Shown: positions 1 to 9,017 of the stretch, piece after piece
Numbering within the stretch: position 1 is the stretch's first letter
Layout of the letters: each line of letters starts with the position of its first letter
Source: Tessaracoccus timonensis
GTDB taxonomy: Bacteria; Actinomycetota; Actinomycetes; Propionibacteriales; Propionibacteriaceae
Reading direction: 5' to 3'
NCBI RefSeq assembly: GCF_900343145.1
Contig: NZ_LT996886.1
Span: forward strand, 2,666,001-2,730,000
DNA: 64,000 nucleotides
The notes under the pieces: model-generated
Seen by the model: the letters and a program-made list of their open reading frames with translations, nothing else
What the model was told of the DNA's origin: nothing
Databases searched by the model: none
Translations under genes and position numbers: made by a program

Positions 1-1519
1 CCTCCTCCACATCGGAGAGCTGCTCGACGATTCAGGTCACCGCAGCACCGTGGCACTGCTGCGCACCATCGATGAGCAATCGAGACTCGACGGTCAAGCC
101 GAACTTCGCGTGACCACCGACGCACCTTCCATCCGGGTGATGACGCTGCATTCTGCGAAGGGTCTCGAGTTCCCTATCGTGTTGCTTCCCGACATGTCCC
201 CGCTTCGGCACTACCCCAAGCGCCCCTTCCATGTCGAACTCGACGAAGCTTCAGTGTTGTGGATGCGGCAAGAGCCCCAGGGAACGCACATCAGCGACCT
301 GGCCGCCCGCCAAGCCCGGCAAGAAGAGCTGCGGCTACTGTACGTCGGGCTCACCAGGGCGAAACACCTTGCCATCGCGTGGCACACCGACGAGCGCAAC
401 AGCAGCCGAGGCCCCCTCTCGGCGGTCATGTTTCATGACCGCTCGCAACCGCAGCTGGCAGACGCATACCCGTGGTCCACACCTTCGCCTGTACCGTTGG
501 TGCGTGTCGATGCCGTCCCCGAGGCGCCCGTCGCGCCACGCAATACCCGCAAACGGACTACCCCGTCGTTGCATCTGGCTACGGCACACCGCTCGATCGA
601 TCAGCAGTGGCGACGCACCTCGTACACCGGTCTCACGCAGGGCATGCACGATGCCCCCTCTGGCGCCGATGAACCAGCCACTGGCGACGAGCTCGTCGCT
701 GATCCCGCCCTCAGTACCCTGGCTCCCATGGGCTCGCTGCCCGCAGGAGCTGAGTTCGGAACCCTGGTTCACGAAGCACTCGAAGTGCTCGACTGGACAG
801 GTGATGGGCGCCCAAGCCGCATCGCGGAGATCGTCCGTACGCACGCCATCGCCTTCACCGAGTCCGAGCGCGCCATCTTGGCCGACGGTCTCGAAGCCGT
901 CGTCACCACGCCGCTGTTGCCGCTCACGCAGCAGTCGCTCAGCGACGTCCCCACCCAATTGCGGCTCGCTGAACTCGACTTCGACCTTCCCATGGGAGGC
1001 GACAGCGCGGCCACCGTCGGGCAGCTTGCGCAACTCATGCAGGCACACCTCCCGGCGAACGACCCGCTCGTCGAGTACCCGAACCTCCTCGCAGCTTCGG
1101 AAGCTTCGCACAAGTTGCTCTCGGGCATGCTCACCGGCTCCATCGATGCGGTCCTGCGCACCGAAGCCGGGAAGTTCCTCGTCGTCGATTACAAAACGAA
1201 CCGGCTCGCGCCTTCGCCCGACGACGTACTCACGCTGGGCCATTACACACAAACTGCGATGGCTCACGCCATGATGGCCGCCCACTATCCGCTGCAGGCC
1301 ATCTGTTATTCCGCAGCGCTCCACCGTTACCTCTCCGTACGCCTGCCTGGGTATGTTCCCGAGCAGCATCTCGGCGGGGTCGGCTATCTTTTCATCCGCG
1401 GTATGGCCGGGCCCACTACCCCGGTGATCGACGGGCACACTTGCGGAGTGTTCTCCTGGTACCCGTCACCCGATCTGGTGGTTGCCGTGAGCGATCTGTT
1501 GGGAGGCCACCATGCATGA
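1..1519 (+). CDS. recB: RecBCD exonuclease V beta subunit RecB, 3' portion
   Basis: C-terminal part of the helicase-nuclease subunit of the RecBCD double-strand-break repair enzyme. The reading frame is open from the first bases, so the 5' end lies outside the window. Superfamily 1A helicase signatures remain: VMTLHSAKGLEF (about 137-172) and LLYVGLTRAKH (about 334-366). The C-terminal RecB-type nuclease follows, with GSIDAV (about 1136) and VVDYKTNR (about 1181-1204), the family's metal-binding Asp and DYK residues. It overlaps recD by 8 bp, so the two are probably translationally coupled; recC would be expected upstream. The adjoining recD argues for RecB rather than AddA or AdnA. The coordinates mark the visible part only. 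Confidence 0.93.
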   Translation, partial: LLHIGELLDDSGHRSTVALLRTIDEQSRLDGQAELRVTTDAPSIRVMTLHSAKGLEFPIVLLPDMSPLRHYPKRPFHVELDEASVLWMRQEPQGTHISDLAARQARQEELRLLYVGLTRAKHLAIAWHTDERNSSRGPLSAVMFHDRSQPQLADAYPWSTPSPVPLVRVDAVPEAPVAPRNTRKRTTPSLHLATAHRSIDQQWRRTSYTGLTQGMHDAPSGADEPATGDELVADPALSTLAPMGSLPAGAEFGTLVHEALEVLDWTGDGRPSRIAEIVRTHAIAFTESERAILADGLEAVVTTPLLPLTQQSLSDVPTQLRLAELDFDLPMGGDSAATVGQLAQLMQAHLPANDPLVEYPNLLAASEASHKLLSGMLTGSIDAVLRTEAGKFLVVDYKTNRLAPSPDDVLTLGHYTQTAMAHAMMAAHYPLQAICYSAALHRYLSVRLPGYVPEQHLGGVGYLFIRGMAGPTTPVIDGHTCGVFSWYPSPDLVVAVSDLLGGHHA

Positions 1520-3218
1520 ACTGCCCGCATCGGCGACGGGCCTGCTCCGCCAGTACTGTGAGGCGGGCATGATCGGGCTCGCCGACTTCCATCTCGCCCG
1601 GCGCCTGAGCCAAGGCTATGAGCCCGACGAACGCGTGCTGCTCGCCTTCGCGCTCGCGGTTCGGGAGCTGCGGCTGGGTTCCGTATGCGTGATGCTGGCT
1701 AATGCTCACGAGCTGAAACCCCTGTCGGAGATCGACGACGGTGGTGGTGCTCTCACCGACCAAGCGCTGCCATGGCCCCACCCGCAGGAGTGGGTGGAAC
1801 TCGTCGCGAACTCTCGCCTCGTGGGGGACGGACGGCCTTTCGTCCTCGACGACGGCAGGCTCTACCTGGCACGGTTCCACGCCCAAGAGCGTGCGGTTGC
1901 TGAAGCGTTGGAACGCAGGAAAGCCCTGCCCATCGCCGACGATGCTGTGCCGTTGCCCTCTACGAACGAGCCCGACGAGCAGCAAGACGCCGCTGTCCGC
2001 GCCGCGATGACGCACATGACGAGCGTAGTCACCGGCGGGCCTGGCACCGGCAAGACCACCACAGTGGTGCGTGTCTTGAATTCGCTCGGCGCATCTTGCC
2101 CCATCTCCATCGCGCTGGCGGCACCGACGGGTAAGGCCGCTCGACAACTGTACGATTCGGTGCGCGGTCAGCTACTGCCGGGCACCGCCGTTCGTCCACC
2201 CTTCTCGGGAACGCTGCACAGCCTGTTGGGCAAGCCCGTGCGAGGCCCACGCGCCACATATCACGCCCAGAATCCGCTGCCCTATGACGTGGTGGTGGTC
2301 GACGAGGTCTCGATGGTGTCGCTCGAGCATATGGCGTCACTGCTCGATGCACTCTCCAACCGAACCCGGCTGGTGCTGGTCGGCGATCCGCATCAGCTGC
2401 GGTCGGTCGACGCCGGCGCCGTGCTGGCTGACATCGTCGCAAATCCACAGCTCACGCAGCCCGGCAGCGTCATCGAGCTACGCACGAACAGGCGCAGTAA
2501 TCCTGAAATCTCCGCGCTGGCAACCGCTATCGATCAAGGCGACGTGGCCGCGGCTACCTCCATCATTAATGACGCCAGCTCCATTTCGTGGTTCGACTAT
2601 GAAGGGCGCGACATCGTGGGCTTCGAGCAGTTCCGCGACGACGTCACCGCCACCGCTCAGGCGGTGCTCTCAGCCGCCAAGGATGGGCAGGCGCGAGCGG
2701 CCCTTGACGCGCTCAATGCCCACCGAGTCCTGTGCGCGCATCGACTGGGGCCATTCGGCGTGCAGGCGTGGGGGCAAGCAGCGCGCCGCATGGTCGCCGT
2801 CGAGTTCCCGCAGTACGGCGCGACACGTCCGTACGTCGGCGAGCCATTGCTTCTCGCGCGCAATGCAGGCGGGTTTCACAATGGCGACGTCGCGGTGATC
2901 ATCAACGATGAGGGGCAGCTCGTCGCAGCCGTCGACGATAGCGATGAGCCGCGCCTGGTGCCGCCGTCGCTCCTCGACGGCGCTGCGGAGTTGCACGCCA
3001 TGACGGTGCACAAGGCGCAGGGCGGCCAGTACACAGTGGTGAGCGTGGTGCTCCCTCCCGAAGGGTCACCACTGGCCACCCGCGAACTTGTCTACACAGC
3101 CATCACGAGAGCGCGCAGCGAGTTGCGCATCTACGGCTCTCGCGCAGCCCTCGAAGAGTGCATCCGCACCCCGGTGCGCCGGTCGTCGGGGCTGGCCCTA
3201 CACGCGAGCCAGCCCTGA
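1512..3218 (+). CDS. recD: RecBCD exonuclease V alpha subunit RecD
   Basis: 5'-3' superfamily 1B helicase subunit of RecBCD. The 568-residue product is slightly shorter than the E. coli protein (about 608). Walker A GGPGTGKTTT lies near residues 174-183 and Walker B VVVVDEVSMV near 260-269. The C-terminal motif HAMTVHKAQG and the TAITRAR motif near residue 530 complete the helicase core; the N-terminal 160 residues match the RecD N-terminal region in size. The ATG lies 8 bp inside recB, after GGGAGG five bases upstream, so expression is probably coupled to recB. The 3' end stops 4 bp from the convergent aminotransferase gene, with no clear terminator between them. Confidence 0.95.
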   Translation: MHELPASATGLLRQYCEAGMIGLADFHLARRLSQGYEPDERVLLAFALAVRELRLGSVCVMLANAHELKPLSEIDDGGGALTDQALPWPHPQEWVELVANSRLVGDGRPFVLDDGRLYLARFHAQERAVAEALERRKALPIADDAVPLPSTNEPDEQQDAAVRAAMTHMTSVVTGGPGTGKTTTVVRVLNSLGASCPISIALAAPTGKAARQLYDSVRGQLLPGTAVRPPFSGTLHSLLGKPVRGPRATYHAQNPLPYDVVVVDEVSMVSLEHMASLLDALSNRTRLVLVGDPHQLRSVDAGAVLADIVANPQLTQPGSVIELRTNRRSNPEISALATAIDQGDVAAATSIINDASSISWFDYEGRDIVGFEQFRDDVTATAQAVLSAAKDGQARAALDALNAHRVLCAHRLGPFGVQAWGQAARRMVAVEFPQYGATRPYVGEPLLLARNAGGFHNGDVAVIINDEGQLVAAVDDSDEPRLVPPSLLDGAAELHAMTVHKAQGGQYTVVSVVLPPEGSPLATRELVYTAITRARSELRIYGSRAALEECIRTPVRRSSGLALHASQP

Positions 3219-3222
3219 CCCG

Positions 3223-4410
3223 CTAGCTACGAACGTTGGCGATTGCGCTCGCGACCTTCTCGATATTGCCGTCGTTGAGTGCTGCGACGCACAGACGCCC
3301 AGCGTCGGTGCCGTATACGCCATGCTCGGCGCGCAGTCGCTGCATCTGGTCGCGTGTGAGACCGCAGTAGCTGAACATGCCCCGCTGCTCTGCGATGAAG
3401 CCCATGTCGTCCACGCCTTGCGCTGCGAGGTTCTGCACGAGTTTGGTGCGCAGGGACGCGATGCGTTCGCGCATGTGTTGCAGCTCGGTCTCCCATGATG
3501 CGCGCAGGGCAGCGTCGCCCAACACGGTTGCGACGACGTTGGCGCCGAAGGCCGGCGGGTTGGAGTAGCTCTTACGGATGAGCAACTTGAGCTGCGATAG
3601 CACGCGCGTCGCCTCGTCAGCATCGCTGGTAGCCACGTGGAGTGCGCCGGTGCGCTGCCCGTAGAGGCCGAAGTTCTTGGAGTAGGAGGTGGCCAGCAGG
3701 AACGGCAGCTTGGCGTTCATGAGTTTCCCGACGAGCGCGGTGTCGGCATCCGGCCCGTCGCCAAATCCCTGGTACGCCATGTCGACGAACGCGACCAGCT
3801 CCCGTTCACCAATCGCTTGCACCACCTGATCCCACTGCGCGTCCGTGAGGTCGTAGCCGGTGGGGTTGTGGCAGCAGGCGTGCAGCACCACGACGGTGCC
3901 CGCCTCCGCTTGTCTGAGGCCATCCAGCATGCCCGCGAAGTCGATGCCGCGGGCGTCCGCGTCGTAGTAGTTGTAGGTGTCGACGTCGAAGCCCACCTGA
4001 GTGAACAGTGCCCGGTGGTTCTCCCAGCTGGGATTCGACAGCAGCAGCCGGCTGTCGGGCGAGAGTTGTTTCAGCAGTTCGCCGCCGATGCGCAGCGCGC
4101 CGGTGCCACTCAGACTTTGGACTGTGGTCACGTGGTCGATGTCAGCATCGTCACCGAAAATCAACGCACGAGTCTGCTCCCGGTAGGCCGGCAAACCGTC
4201 GATAGGCAGGTAGCCGTGGGGCTTCTGCGCGGCGACGTACTGCTCCTGCGCTTGCCGGACCGCATCCATCAGCGGGATGGCGCCACTCTCGTCAAGGTAG
4301 ACACCCACGCCCAAATTCACTTTGTCTGAGCGTTGGTCCTTGTGAAATGCCTCAGTGAGGCCCAGGATGGGATCGGCGGGGGCCTGCTCGGCACGCGAGA
4401 ACAATGACAT
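3223..4410 (-). CDS. Aspartate/aromatic amino-acid aminotransferase (AspC/TyrB family)
   Basis: PLP-dependent class I aminotransferase of 395 residues, the usual AspC/TyrB length. It should transfer the amino group between aspartate or an aromatic amino acid and 2-oxoglutarate in the cytoplasm. The N-terminus SRAEQAPADPILGLTEAF and the segment VNLGVGVYLDE are typical of this subgroup. The Schiff-base lysine is in SYSKNFGLYGQRTGAL near residue 245. I chose the ATG at 4410 over one 48 bp upstream because GGAAGG precedes it by six bases and the extra residues are atypical. Sequence alone does not settle whether aspartate or aromatic substrates are preferred. It is probably transcribed alone. Confidence 0.9.
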   Translation of the reverse strand: MSLFSRAEQAPADPILGLTEAFHKDQRSDKVNLGVGVYLDESGAIPLMDAVRQAQEQYVAAQKPHGYLPIDGLPAYREQTRALIFGDDADIDHVTTVQSLSGTGALRIGGELLKQLSPDSRLLLSNPSWENHRALFTQVGFDVDTYNYYDADARGIDFAGMLDGLRQAEAGTVVVLHACCHNPTGYDLTDAQWDQVVQAIGERELVAFVDMAYQGFGDGPDADTALVGKLMNAKLPFLLATSYSKNFGLYGQRTGALHVATSDADEATRVLSQLKLLIRKSYSNPPAFGANVVATVLGDAALRASWETELQHMRERIASLRTKLVQNLAAQGVDDMGFIAEQRGMFSYCGLTRDQMQRLRAEHGVYGTDAGRLCVAALNDGNIEKVASAIANVRS

Positions 4411-4519
4411 GGGCAGCCTTCCGTGAGTTGCGTTCACCACCGCCACATTAGCGTGCATCGGGGGCGGTCACGTTCACTTGCTCACCACCCAGAGCGAACA
4501 GCGGCGCCGCAAGCGACAC

Positions 4520-6034
4520 TCAGTCGAGGTAATCGCGAAGCACCTGGGAGCGCGACGGGTGACGCAGCTTGCTCATGGTCTTCGACTCGATCTGGCGGAT
4601 GCGCTCGCGAGTGACCCCGTAGACCTTGCCGATTTCGTCGAGCGTCTTCGGCTGGCCATCGGTGAGGCCAAAACGCATGCTCACGACGCCGGCTTCGCGT
4701 TCAGAGAGCGTGTCGAGCACGTCGTTGAGCTGCTCTTGCAGGAGCGTGAAGTTGACCGCATCGGCGGGAACTACCGCCTCGGAATCTTCAATGAGATCGC
4801 CAAATTCGGAGTCGCCGTCCTCACCGAGCGGGGTGTGCAAGGAGATGGGCTCGCGCCCGTACTTCTGCACTTCGACGACCTTCTCTGGCGTCATGTCGAG
4901 CTCTTCAGCCAGTTCCTCCGGGGTGGGTTCGCGACCCAAGTCTTGGAGCATCTGGCGCTGCACACGAGCGAGCTTGTTGATGACTTCCACCATGTGCACG
5001 GGGATGCGGATGGTTCGTGCCTGGTCCGCCATGGCACGGGTGATGGCCTGCTTAATCCACCATGTGGCATAGGTGGAGAACTTGTAGCCCTTCGTGTAGT
5101 CGAACTTCTCGACGGCGCGGATGAGGCCGAGGTTGCCTTCCTGAATGAGGTCGAGGAAGAGCATCCCGCGCCCGGTGTACCGCTTCGCCAGCGAAACCAC
5201 GAGACGCAAGTTGGCCTCGAGAAGGTGATTCTTCGCGTTGCGGCCGTCTTCCTGGATCCAGATGTAATCCTCGATGTCGTCGGCTTTCACAGGGTTTTCT
5301 TCGTCGGCGAGCGCCTCCTCGGCAAACAGGCCGGCCTCGATACGTTTGGCGAGCTCTACCTCTTCGACGGCGTTAAGCAGCGCGACTTTACCGATCTGCT
5401 TCAGGTAGTCCTTCACAGGATCAGCAGTGGCGCCTGCGGACACGACCTGCTGCTCAGGCTCGTCAGCATCGTCGGAATCAGAGAGCGCGAAACCTTCCTC
5501 CTCGACGAGTTCCTTCTCGTCCTTGGCTTCTTCCTGCTCGTTGAACGTGGACTCGTCGACATCGTCGAGCGAACGACGCTTACCGCCGACGGTCATGACG
5601 ATGTGGTCGCCATCCTTGTCAGCCTTGGAAATGTGCACTTCACCAGCTGCCACCTGCGCGACGGTCGGTTCCGTCACCTCATCGGTTGCCTTCCGATTGC
5701 TCTTCGCACGACGGGTCGTCGTCTTCTTGGCCGCCGGCTTCGTGGTGGTCTTCGACGCCGACTTCGCTGCACTCGCCTCAGCCTTGGGCTTCGCCTTCTT
5801 AGCGGCCGCAGTCGTCTTCTTCGCCGCGGTGCTCGTTTTCTTGGCGGCCGTCGTGGTCTTCTTCGCCGCGGTGCTCGTCTTCTTCGCCGCCTTGGTGGTT
5901 TTCTTCGACGCACTGCTGGTGCGGGTCGTCGTCGATGTCTTCTTGGAGCGCGACGACTGCGTGGTGGTCTCCTTGTCAGGGGCGTCGCTAGCCTCCGCAG
6001 CCGAGTTGCTCGGGTTCTTGCGGGTTTCTGCCAC
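4520..6034 (-). CDS. sigA: Principal RNA polymerase sigma factor SigA (RpoD/HrdB)
   Basis: Housekeeping sigma-70 of 504 residues. From about residue 200 it carries region 1.2 ([12 protein letters not shown]), region 2 ([18 protein letters not shown]), region 3 and region 4.2 ([18 protein letters not shown]). The first 200 residues are a Lys/Ala/Thr-rich disordered tail with repeats like [14 protein letters not shown], followed by an acidic stretch, as in many actinobacterial SigA proteins. The start is the GTG at 6034, with GGAGGAA five bases upstream; longer in-frame starts lack a ribosome site. It is divergent from sigB across 210 bp. This pairing recalls the sigA/sigB neighbourhood of mycobacteria. 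Confidence 0.96.
   Translation of the reverse strand: MAETRKNPSNSAAEASDAPDKETTTQSSRSKKTSTTTRTSSASKKTTKAAKKTSTAAKKTTTAAKKTSTAAKKTTAAAKKAKPKAEASAAKSASKTTTKPAAKKTTTRRAKSNRKATDEVTEPTVAQVAAGEVHISKADKDGDHIVMTVGGKRRSLDDVDESTFNEQEEAKDEKELVEEEGFALSDSDDADEPEQQVVSAGATADPVKDYLKQIGKVALLNAVEEVELAKRIEAGLFAEEALADEENPVKADDIEDYIWIQEDGRNAKNHLLEANLRLVVSLAKRYTGRGMLFLDLIQEGNLGLIRAVEKFDYTKGYKFSTYATWWIKQAITRAMADQARTIRIPVHMVEVINKLARVQRQMLQDLGREPTPEELAEELDMTPEKVVEVQKYGREPISLHTPLGEDGDSEFGDLIEDSEAVVPADAVNFTLLQEQLNDVLDTLSEREAGVVSMRFGLTDGQPKTLDEIGKVYGVTRERIRQIESKTMSKLRHPSRSQVLRDYLD
5815..5878 (-). repeat. In-gene repeat in the SigA N-terminal tail
   Basis: Two identical 22-bp copies (5815-5836 and 5857-5878) lie one 42-bp period apart. 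They encode successive 14-residue units of the AAKKT-type Lys/Ala/Thr repeat; degenerate copies flank them. Such a tract can change in length by slippage or recombination. Confidence 0.75.
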
Positions 6035-6185
6035 GTTCTTCCTCCGATAATTGGGCACGCCACGCGCCGGTGTAGTCAAGGGACGCGCCGTCCATACTTG
6101 CACGGGCAACGAGCACATGCAAACGGACTGCGCGACGGCGTTACAGACCCATCTTTACACGCACCGAAAAATCTTCGCTTTTATC

Positions 6186-6215
6186 GGGAACTTCTCCGCC
6201 ACCCACAGCGTTGTT
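6186..6215 (+). promoter_or_regulatory. ECF-type promoter of sigB
   Basis: GGGAAC (6186-6191), a 17-bp spacer, then CGTTGTT (6209-6215). This matches the GGAAC/GTT promoter class read by stress ECF sigma factors of the SigE/SigH/SigR type. It sits about 30 bp before the sigB start, with no other plausible promoter in between. Confidence 0.7.
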
Positions 6216-6244
6216 ACCTGTAGACGGCTGCGAAAGGAGTCACA

Positions 6245-7171
6245 TTGAGCACCGCACGACGCCAAGCCGAAGGTATTGACGGCAAAGACACCATCGGTCA
6301 GTACCTGGATGAGATCGCCAAGACGCCGCTGCTCAGCGCGGTGGAAGAGGTAGAGCTCTCCAAACAAATCGAAGCCGGCATGTTCGCCAGCAAGATTCTC
6401 GAAGGCGAAGTCGAGAACCCGTCTGATGCCACCGACGACGAGCTTCGCGAGATCGCGGAGGACGGCGAGGCCGCGCTTCGCCGGTTCGTGAAGTCCAACC
6501 TGCGCCTGGTCGTTTCTATCGCCCGCAAGTATGGGCGTGCGCAGATGCCACTGCTCGACCTCATTCAGGAAGGCAACACCGGCCTCATCCGCGCTGTCGA
6601 GAAGTTCGACTACACCAAGGGTTTCAAGTTCTCCACCTACGCGACGTGGTGGGTCCGCCAGGCCATCTCCCGTGGAGTTGCGCAGCAGGCCCGAATCGTA
6701 CGCCTGCCAGTGCACGTCGCTGAACAGGTCAACCAGGTTTCCGCTGTACGCCGCACGCTCGAGCGCCAGCTCGGACGCGAACCAGAAATCGAAGAGATTG
6801 CCGACGAGCTCGGCCTCGAAGAAGGACGCGTCGTCGACCTGGTTCGTTGGTCTCGCGAGCACGTTTCCCTCGACGCCCCCGTCGACACCGACGGCGACAC
6901 CTCGCTCGGTGATTTAATCGCCCGCGACGTCGCTCCCGGCCCCGACGAGGTGGTACTCGACGTGGAAGACCGCGCCCGTATTGAGGAGATGCTCGACGGC
7001 CTCGACGAGCGTTCGCAAGACGTCGTTCGTCGTCGCTACGGTCTCCTCGACGGCCGTCAGGCAAAACTCGCCGATATCGGTTCCCACTGGGGCATCACGG
7101 CTGAGCGTGTCCGCCAGATCGAGCGGCTGGCACTCGCGAAGATGCGCGAGCGCGTCGGCCTCGCCGCCTAA
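6245..7171 (+). CDS. sigB: Group 2 sigma factor SigB
   Basis: Sigma-70 family protein of 308 residues without the long SigA tail. It has region 1.2 (DTIGQYLDEIAKTPLL), region 2 ([18 protein letters not shown] and [14 protein letters not shown]), and region 4.2 (LADIGSHWGITAERVRQI). The start is TTG at 6245, preceded by AAAGGAG at 6233-6239; no ATG or GTG fits the ribosome site. It is the non-essential stress or stationary-phase paralogue of SigA found beside it in actinobacteria. The ECF-type promoter upstream suggests a sigma cascade. A strong hairpin follows the stop. Confidence 0.94.
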   Translation: MSTARRQAEGIDGKDTIGQYLDEIAKTPLLSAVEEVELSKQIEAGMFASKILEGEVENPSDATDDELREIAEDGEAALRRFVKSNLRLVVSIARKYGRAQMPLLDLIQEGNTGLIRAVEKFDYTKGFKFSTYATWWVRQAISRGVAQQARIVRLPVHVAEQVNQVSAVRRTLERQLGREPEIEEIADELGLEEGRVVDLVRWSREHVSLDAPVDTDGDTSLGDLIARDVAPGPDEVVLDVEDRARIEEMLDGLDERSQDVVRRRYGLLDGRQAKLADIGSHWGITAERVRQIERLALAKMRERVGLAA

Positions 7172-7180
7172 CATCAACAC

Positions 7181-7222
7181 AACAATCGCCCCGGGACTCC
7201 CTACAGTTCCGGGGCGATTGTT
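7181..7222. terminator. Bidirectional intrinsic terminator between sigB and tesB
   Basis: Perfect 14-bp stem (7181-7194 with 7209-7222) and a 14-nt loop, placed between the sigB stop at 7171 and the tesB stop at 7227. The outer stem is AT-rich on both sides, so it can end transcription from either direction. Confidence 0.88.
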
Positions 7223-7226
7223 ATAT

Positions 7227-8066
7227 TCAGCGAACCCGGATGAGCCCTTCTTGCCCACATGAGGCGATGGTGACGCCATTTTGATAGAGCCTGCCACGGC
7301 AGAATCCACGGGCGCCTGCCGCCGACGGTGAGATCATGTCGTACAAGATCCACTCGTCGGTGCGTACCGGGCGGTGGAACCACATGCTGTGGTCGATCGA
7401 AGCAGCCTGCAGATTAGGCGACGTGATCTGCACCTTATGCGGCACCAGCGTCGTGCTGAGCAAGGTGATGTCCGAGAGGTAAGCGAGCACTGCGTTGTTC
7501 AGCAGCGGGTCTGGTGGCATCGTCGACTTCGTGCGCACCCAGGCGCGCATCGTCGCTCCCAGATGGTTTTCTTGCGGTGGAGTGGCCAGACGCACGTCCA
7601 GTGCATCCCACTCCGAAAGCATTTCGGCGTGCGAGCCGAACTGCTCCTCGAGGACAGTTCTGAGCGCGGGAGCCTCGTTGGGAGGTAATACGTTGTCCCG
7701 CGGCTGCTGAGCGCTGTGCTCAAGGCCGGCCTCAGATTCGTGGAAGGAGGCATTGAGCTGGAAGATCATCCGCCCGTCTTGCTTCGTCACTACCCTGCGA
7801 GTGCTGAACGTACCGCCGTCGCGGAGGCGCTCCACCTCGAAACGCAGCGGTGAATCTGGAGAGCCACCGCGCAAGAAATAGGCATTGAGGGAATGCACCA
7901 CGCGTTCTGGGGAGACCGTGCGTGCTGCGGCAACGAGGGTCTGCGCGAGCACTTGCCCGCCGAAGAGTCGCTGGAAGTAGGTGTCCGGCTGTGGGCCCTC
8001 CCACACGTCCTCATCGATCTGGTGAATATCAAACAGCGATAGCAGTCCTGCAACATCCTTTGGCAC
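7227..8066 (-). CDS. tesB: Acyl-CoA thioesterase II (TesB family)
   Basis: Double hot-dog thioesterase that hydrolyses acyl-CoA to free fatty acid and CoA. The 279-residue product matches the family length of about 285. N-terminal hot dog: FGGQVLAQTL and VHSLNAYFLRGG. C-terminal hot dog: AVLAYLSDITLLSTTL and IDHSMWFHRPVRTDEWILY, including the conserved catalytic-region Asp. I set the start at the GTG at 8066 because the protein then begins like other TesB proteins; there is no well-spaced ribosome site, so a start further upstream remains possible. It is convergent with sigB. Confidence 0.85.
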   Translation of the reverse strand: MPKDVAGLLSLFDIHQIDEDVWEGPQPDTYFQRLFGGQVLAQTLVAAARTVSPERVVHSLNAYFLRGGSPDSPLRFEVERLRDGGTFSTRRVVTKQDGRMIFQLNASFHESEAGLEHSAQQPRDNVLPPNEAPALRTVLEEQFGSHAEMLSEWDALDVRLATPPQENHLGATMRAWVRTKSTMPPDPLLNNAVLAYLSDITLLSTTLVPHKVQITSPNLQAASIDHSMWFHRPVRTDEWILYDMISPSAAGARGFCRGRLYQNGVTIASCGQEGLIRVR

Positions 8067-8096
8067 TCCCCCATCATGGCACTTCTGGCCGCGTAA

Positions 8097-8142
8097 CAGC
8101 ACAACCCCACCACACAATGAGTATGCGAGCGGGGTTGTGCTG
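8097..8142 (-). terminator. Hairpin downstream of the lipoprotein gene
   Basis: Perfect 12-bp inverted repeat (8097-8108 with 8131-8142), 22-nt loop, about 20 bp past the lipoprotein stop and upstream of tesB. There is no clear T-tract, so termination is likely but not certain. Confidence 0.6.
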
Positions 8143-8160
8143 ACGTGACTTACGCGAATG

Positions 8161-8964
8161 TCACTGCGCTGCAGCAACTGCCTCCGTGAGCAGCTTCTCA
8201 GCATCACCAGGGGTGGCGGAGCCTTCCGTACCTGTGAGTGCAACGTTGATGAACAGATTGCCTCTGGCAGCCTGGCCGTTAAACGACACCTGCTTCACGC
8301 CTCCGAGATCCACAACGTTCTCAATGATGTGCGCAACATCGGCGCCCTGCACGGAGTGCGCGTCATGCACCTTGATGGTGGCCGGGAACGTTTGCTCGCC
8401 TTCGCCGATGGTGATCTGCGGACACTTCTCCGACATCGTGCGCGCATCCTCGACGAGCGGCCCGGCTTCCTGTCCGAACTGAGCCACAGCGATGCTGGTG
8501 CTGCTGCCCGACGACGTATCCACGGTCGCAGCTCCTCCCCACACAGCGTTGTTCAGCAATTCCGGATTCTGCTGTGCACCCAGCACGGTGTTGCACTCGG
8601 CAGGCTCAACCTTCAACTGGCTGAGCATTTTCTTGGCTTGTTCCGGATCGAACATTTCCGCGGGGATTTCCTCTGCTTCCTTGTGCTTCGCCAAGAAGTC
8701 ATCGATGACCGCACGTCCTGCATCGTCGAGCGCGGGCGCCGTCGCCTCTGGGCTCTGCGCAGGAGACTCCTCGCCGCCGGACGTGTTGTCCTCGGACTGC
8801 TCCGGCGTCGAAGGCTCTTCCTCCACAGGCTGATCCGAGGGTGCCTGCTCCGTCGCGGATGCTGCCGGCTCTGAGGATTCAGGCTTGGCGCTGTCATCGT
8901 TTCCACAACCCGCGAGTCCGAGGGCGAGGGCAACGAACGCTGCCCCAGCGAGCTTCAGTTTCAT
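8161..8964 (-). CDS. Putative secreted lipoprotein of unknown function
   Basis: A 267-residue protein with a lipoprotein signal peptide: MKLKLAGAAFVALALGLAGC, lipobox LAGC with Cys20. A Glu/Ser/Pro-rich linker of about 60 residues follows, then a folded domain. The mature protein should sit on the outer face of the membrane. The start at 8964 has GGAAGGA seven bases upstream; an in-frame start at 9021 would bury the signal peptide. The C-terminal domain resembles the generic substrate-binding or sensor-like lipoproteins of actinobacteria, but I recognise no specific family. It starts just beyond the end of hrpA. Confidence 0.8.
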   Translation of the reverse strand: MKLKLAGAAFVALALGLAGCGNDDSAKPESSEPAASATEQAPSDQPVEEEPSTPEQSEDNTSGGEESPAQSPEATAPALDDAGRAVIDDFLAKHKEAEEIPAEMFDPEQAKKMLSQLKVEPAECNTVLGAQQNPELLNNAVWGGAATVDTSSGSSTSIAVAQFGQEAGPLVEDARTMSEKCPQITIGEGEQTFPATIKVHDAHSVQGADVAHIIENVVDLGGVKQVSFNGQAARGNLFINVALTGTEGSATPGDAEKLLTEAVAAAQ

Positions 8965-9017
8965 CTTAGGTCCTTCCCAAACCAATGTGTCCCACCCAGA
9001 GTAACGGCCGATCAAGA

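Noticed and set aside
335-1438. Long minus-strand frame across recB
   Set aside because: High GC keeps antisense frames open; the plus strand has clear helicase and nuclease motifs.
4478-6223. 581-residue open frame antisense to sigA
   Set aside because: It is the complement of sigA; its composition follows the Lys/Ala repeat, with no ribosome site or domain.
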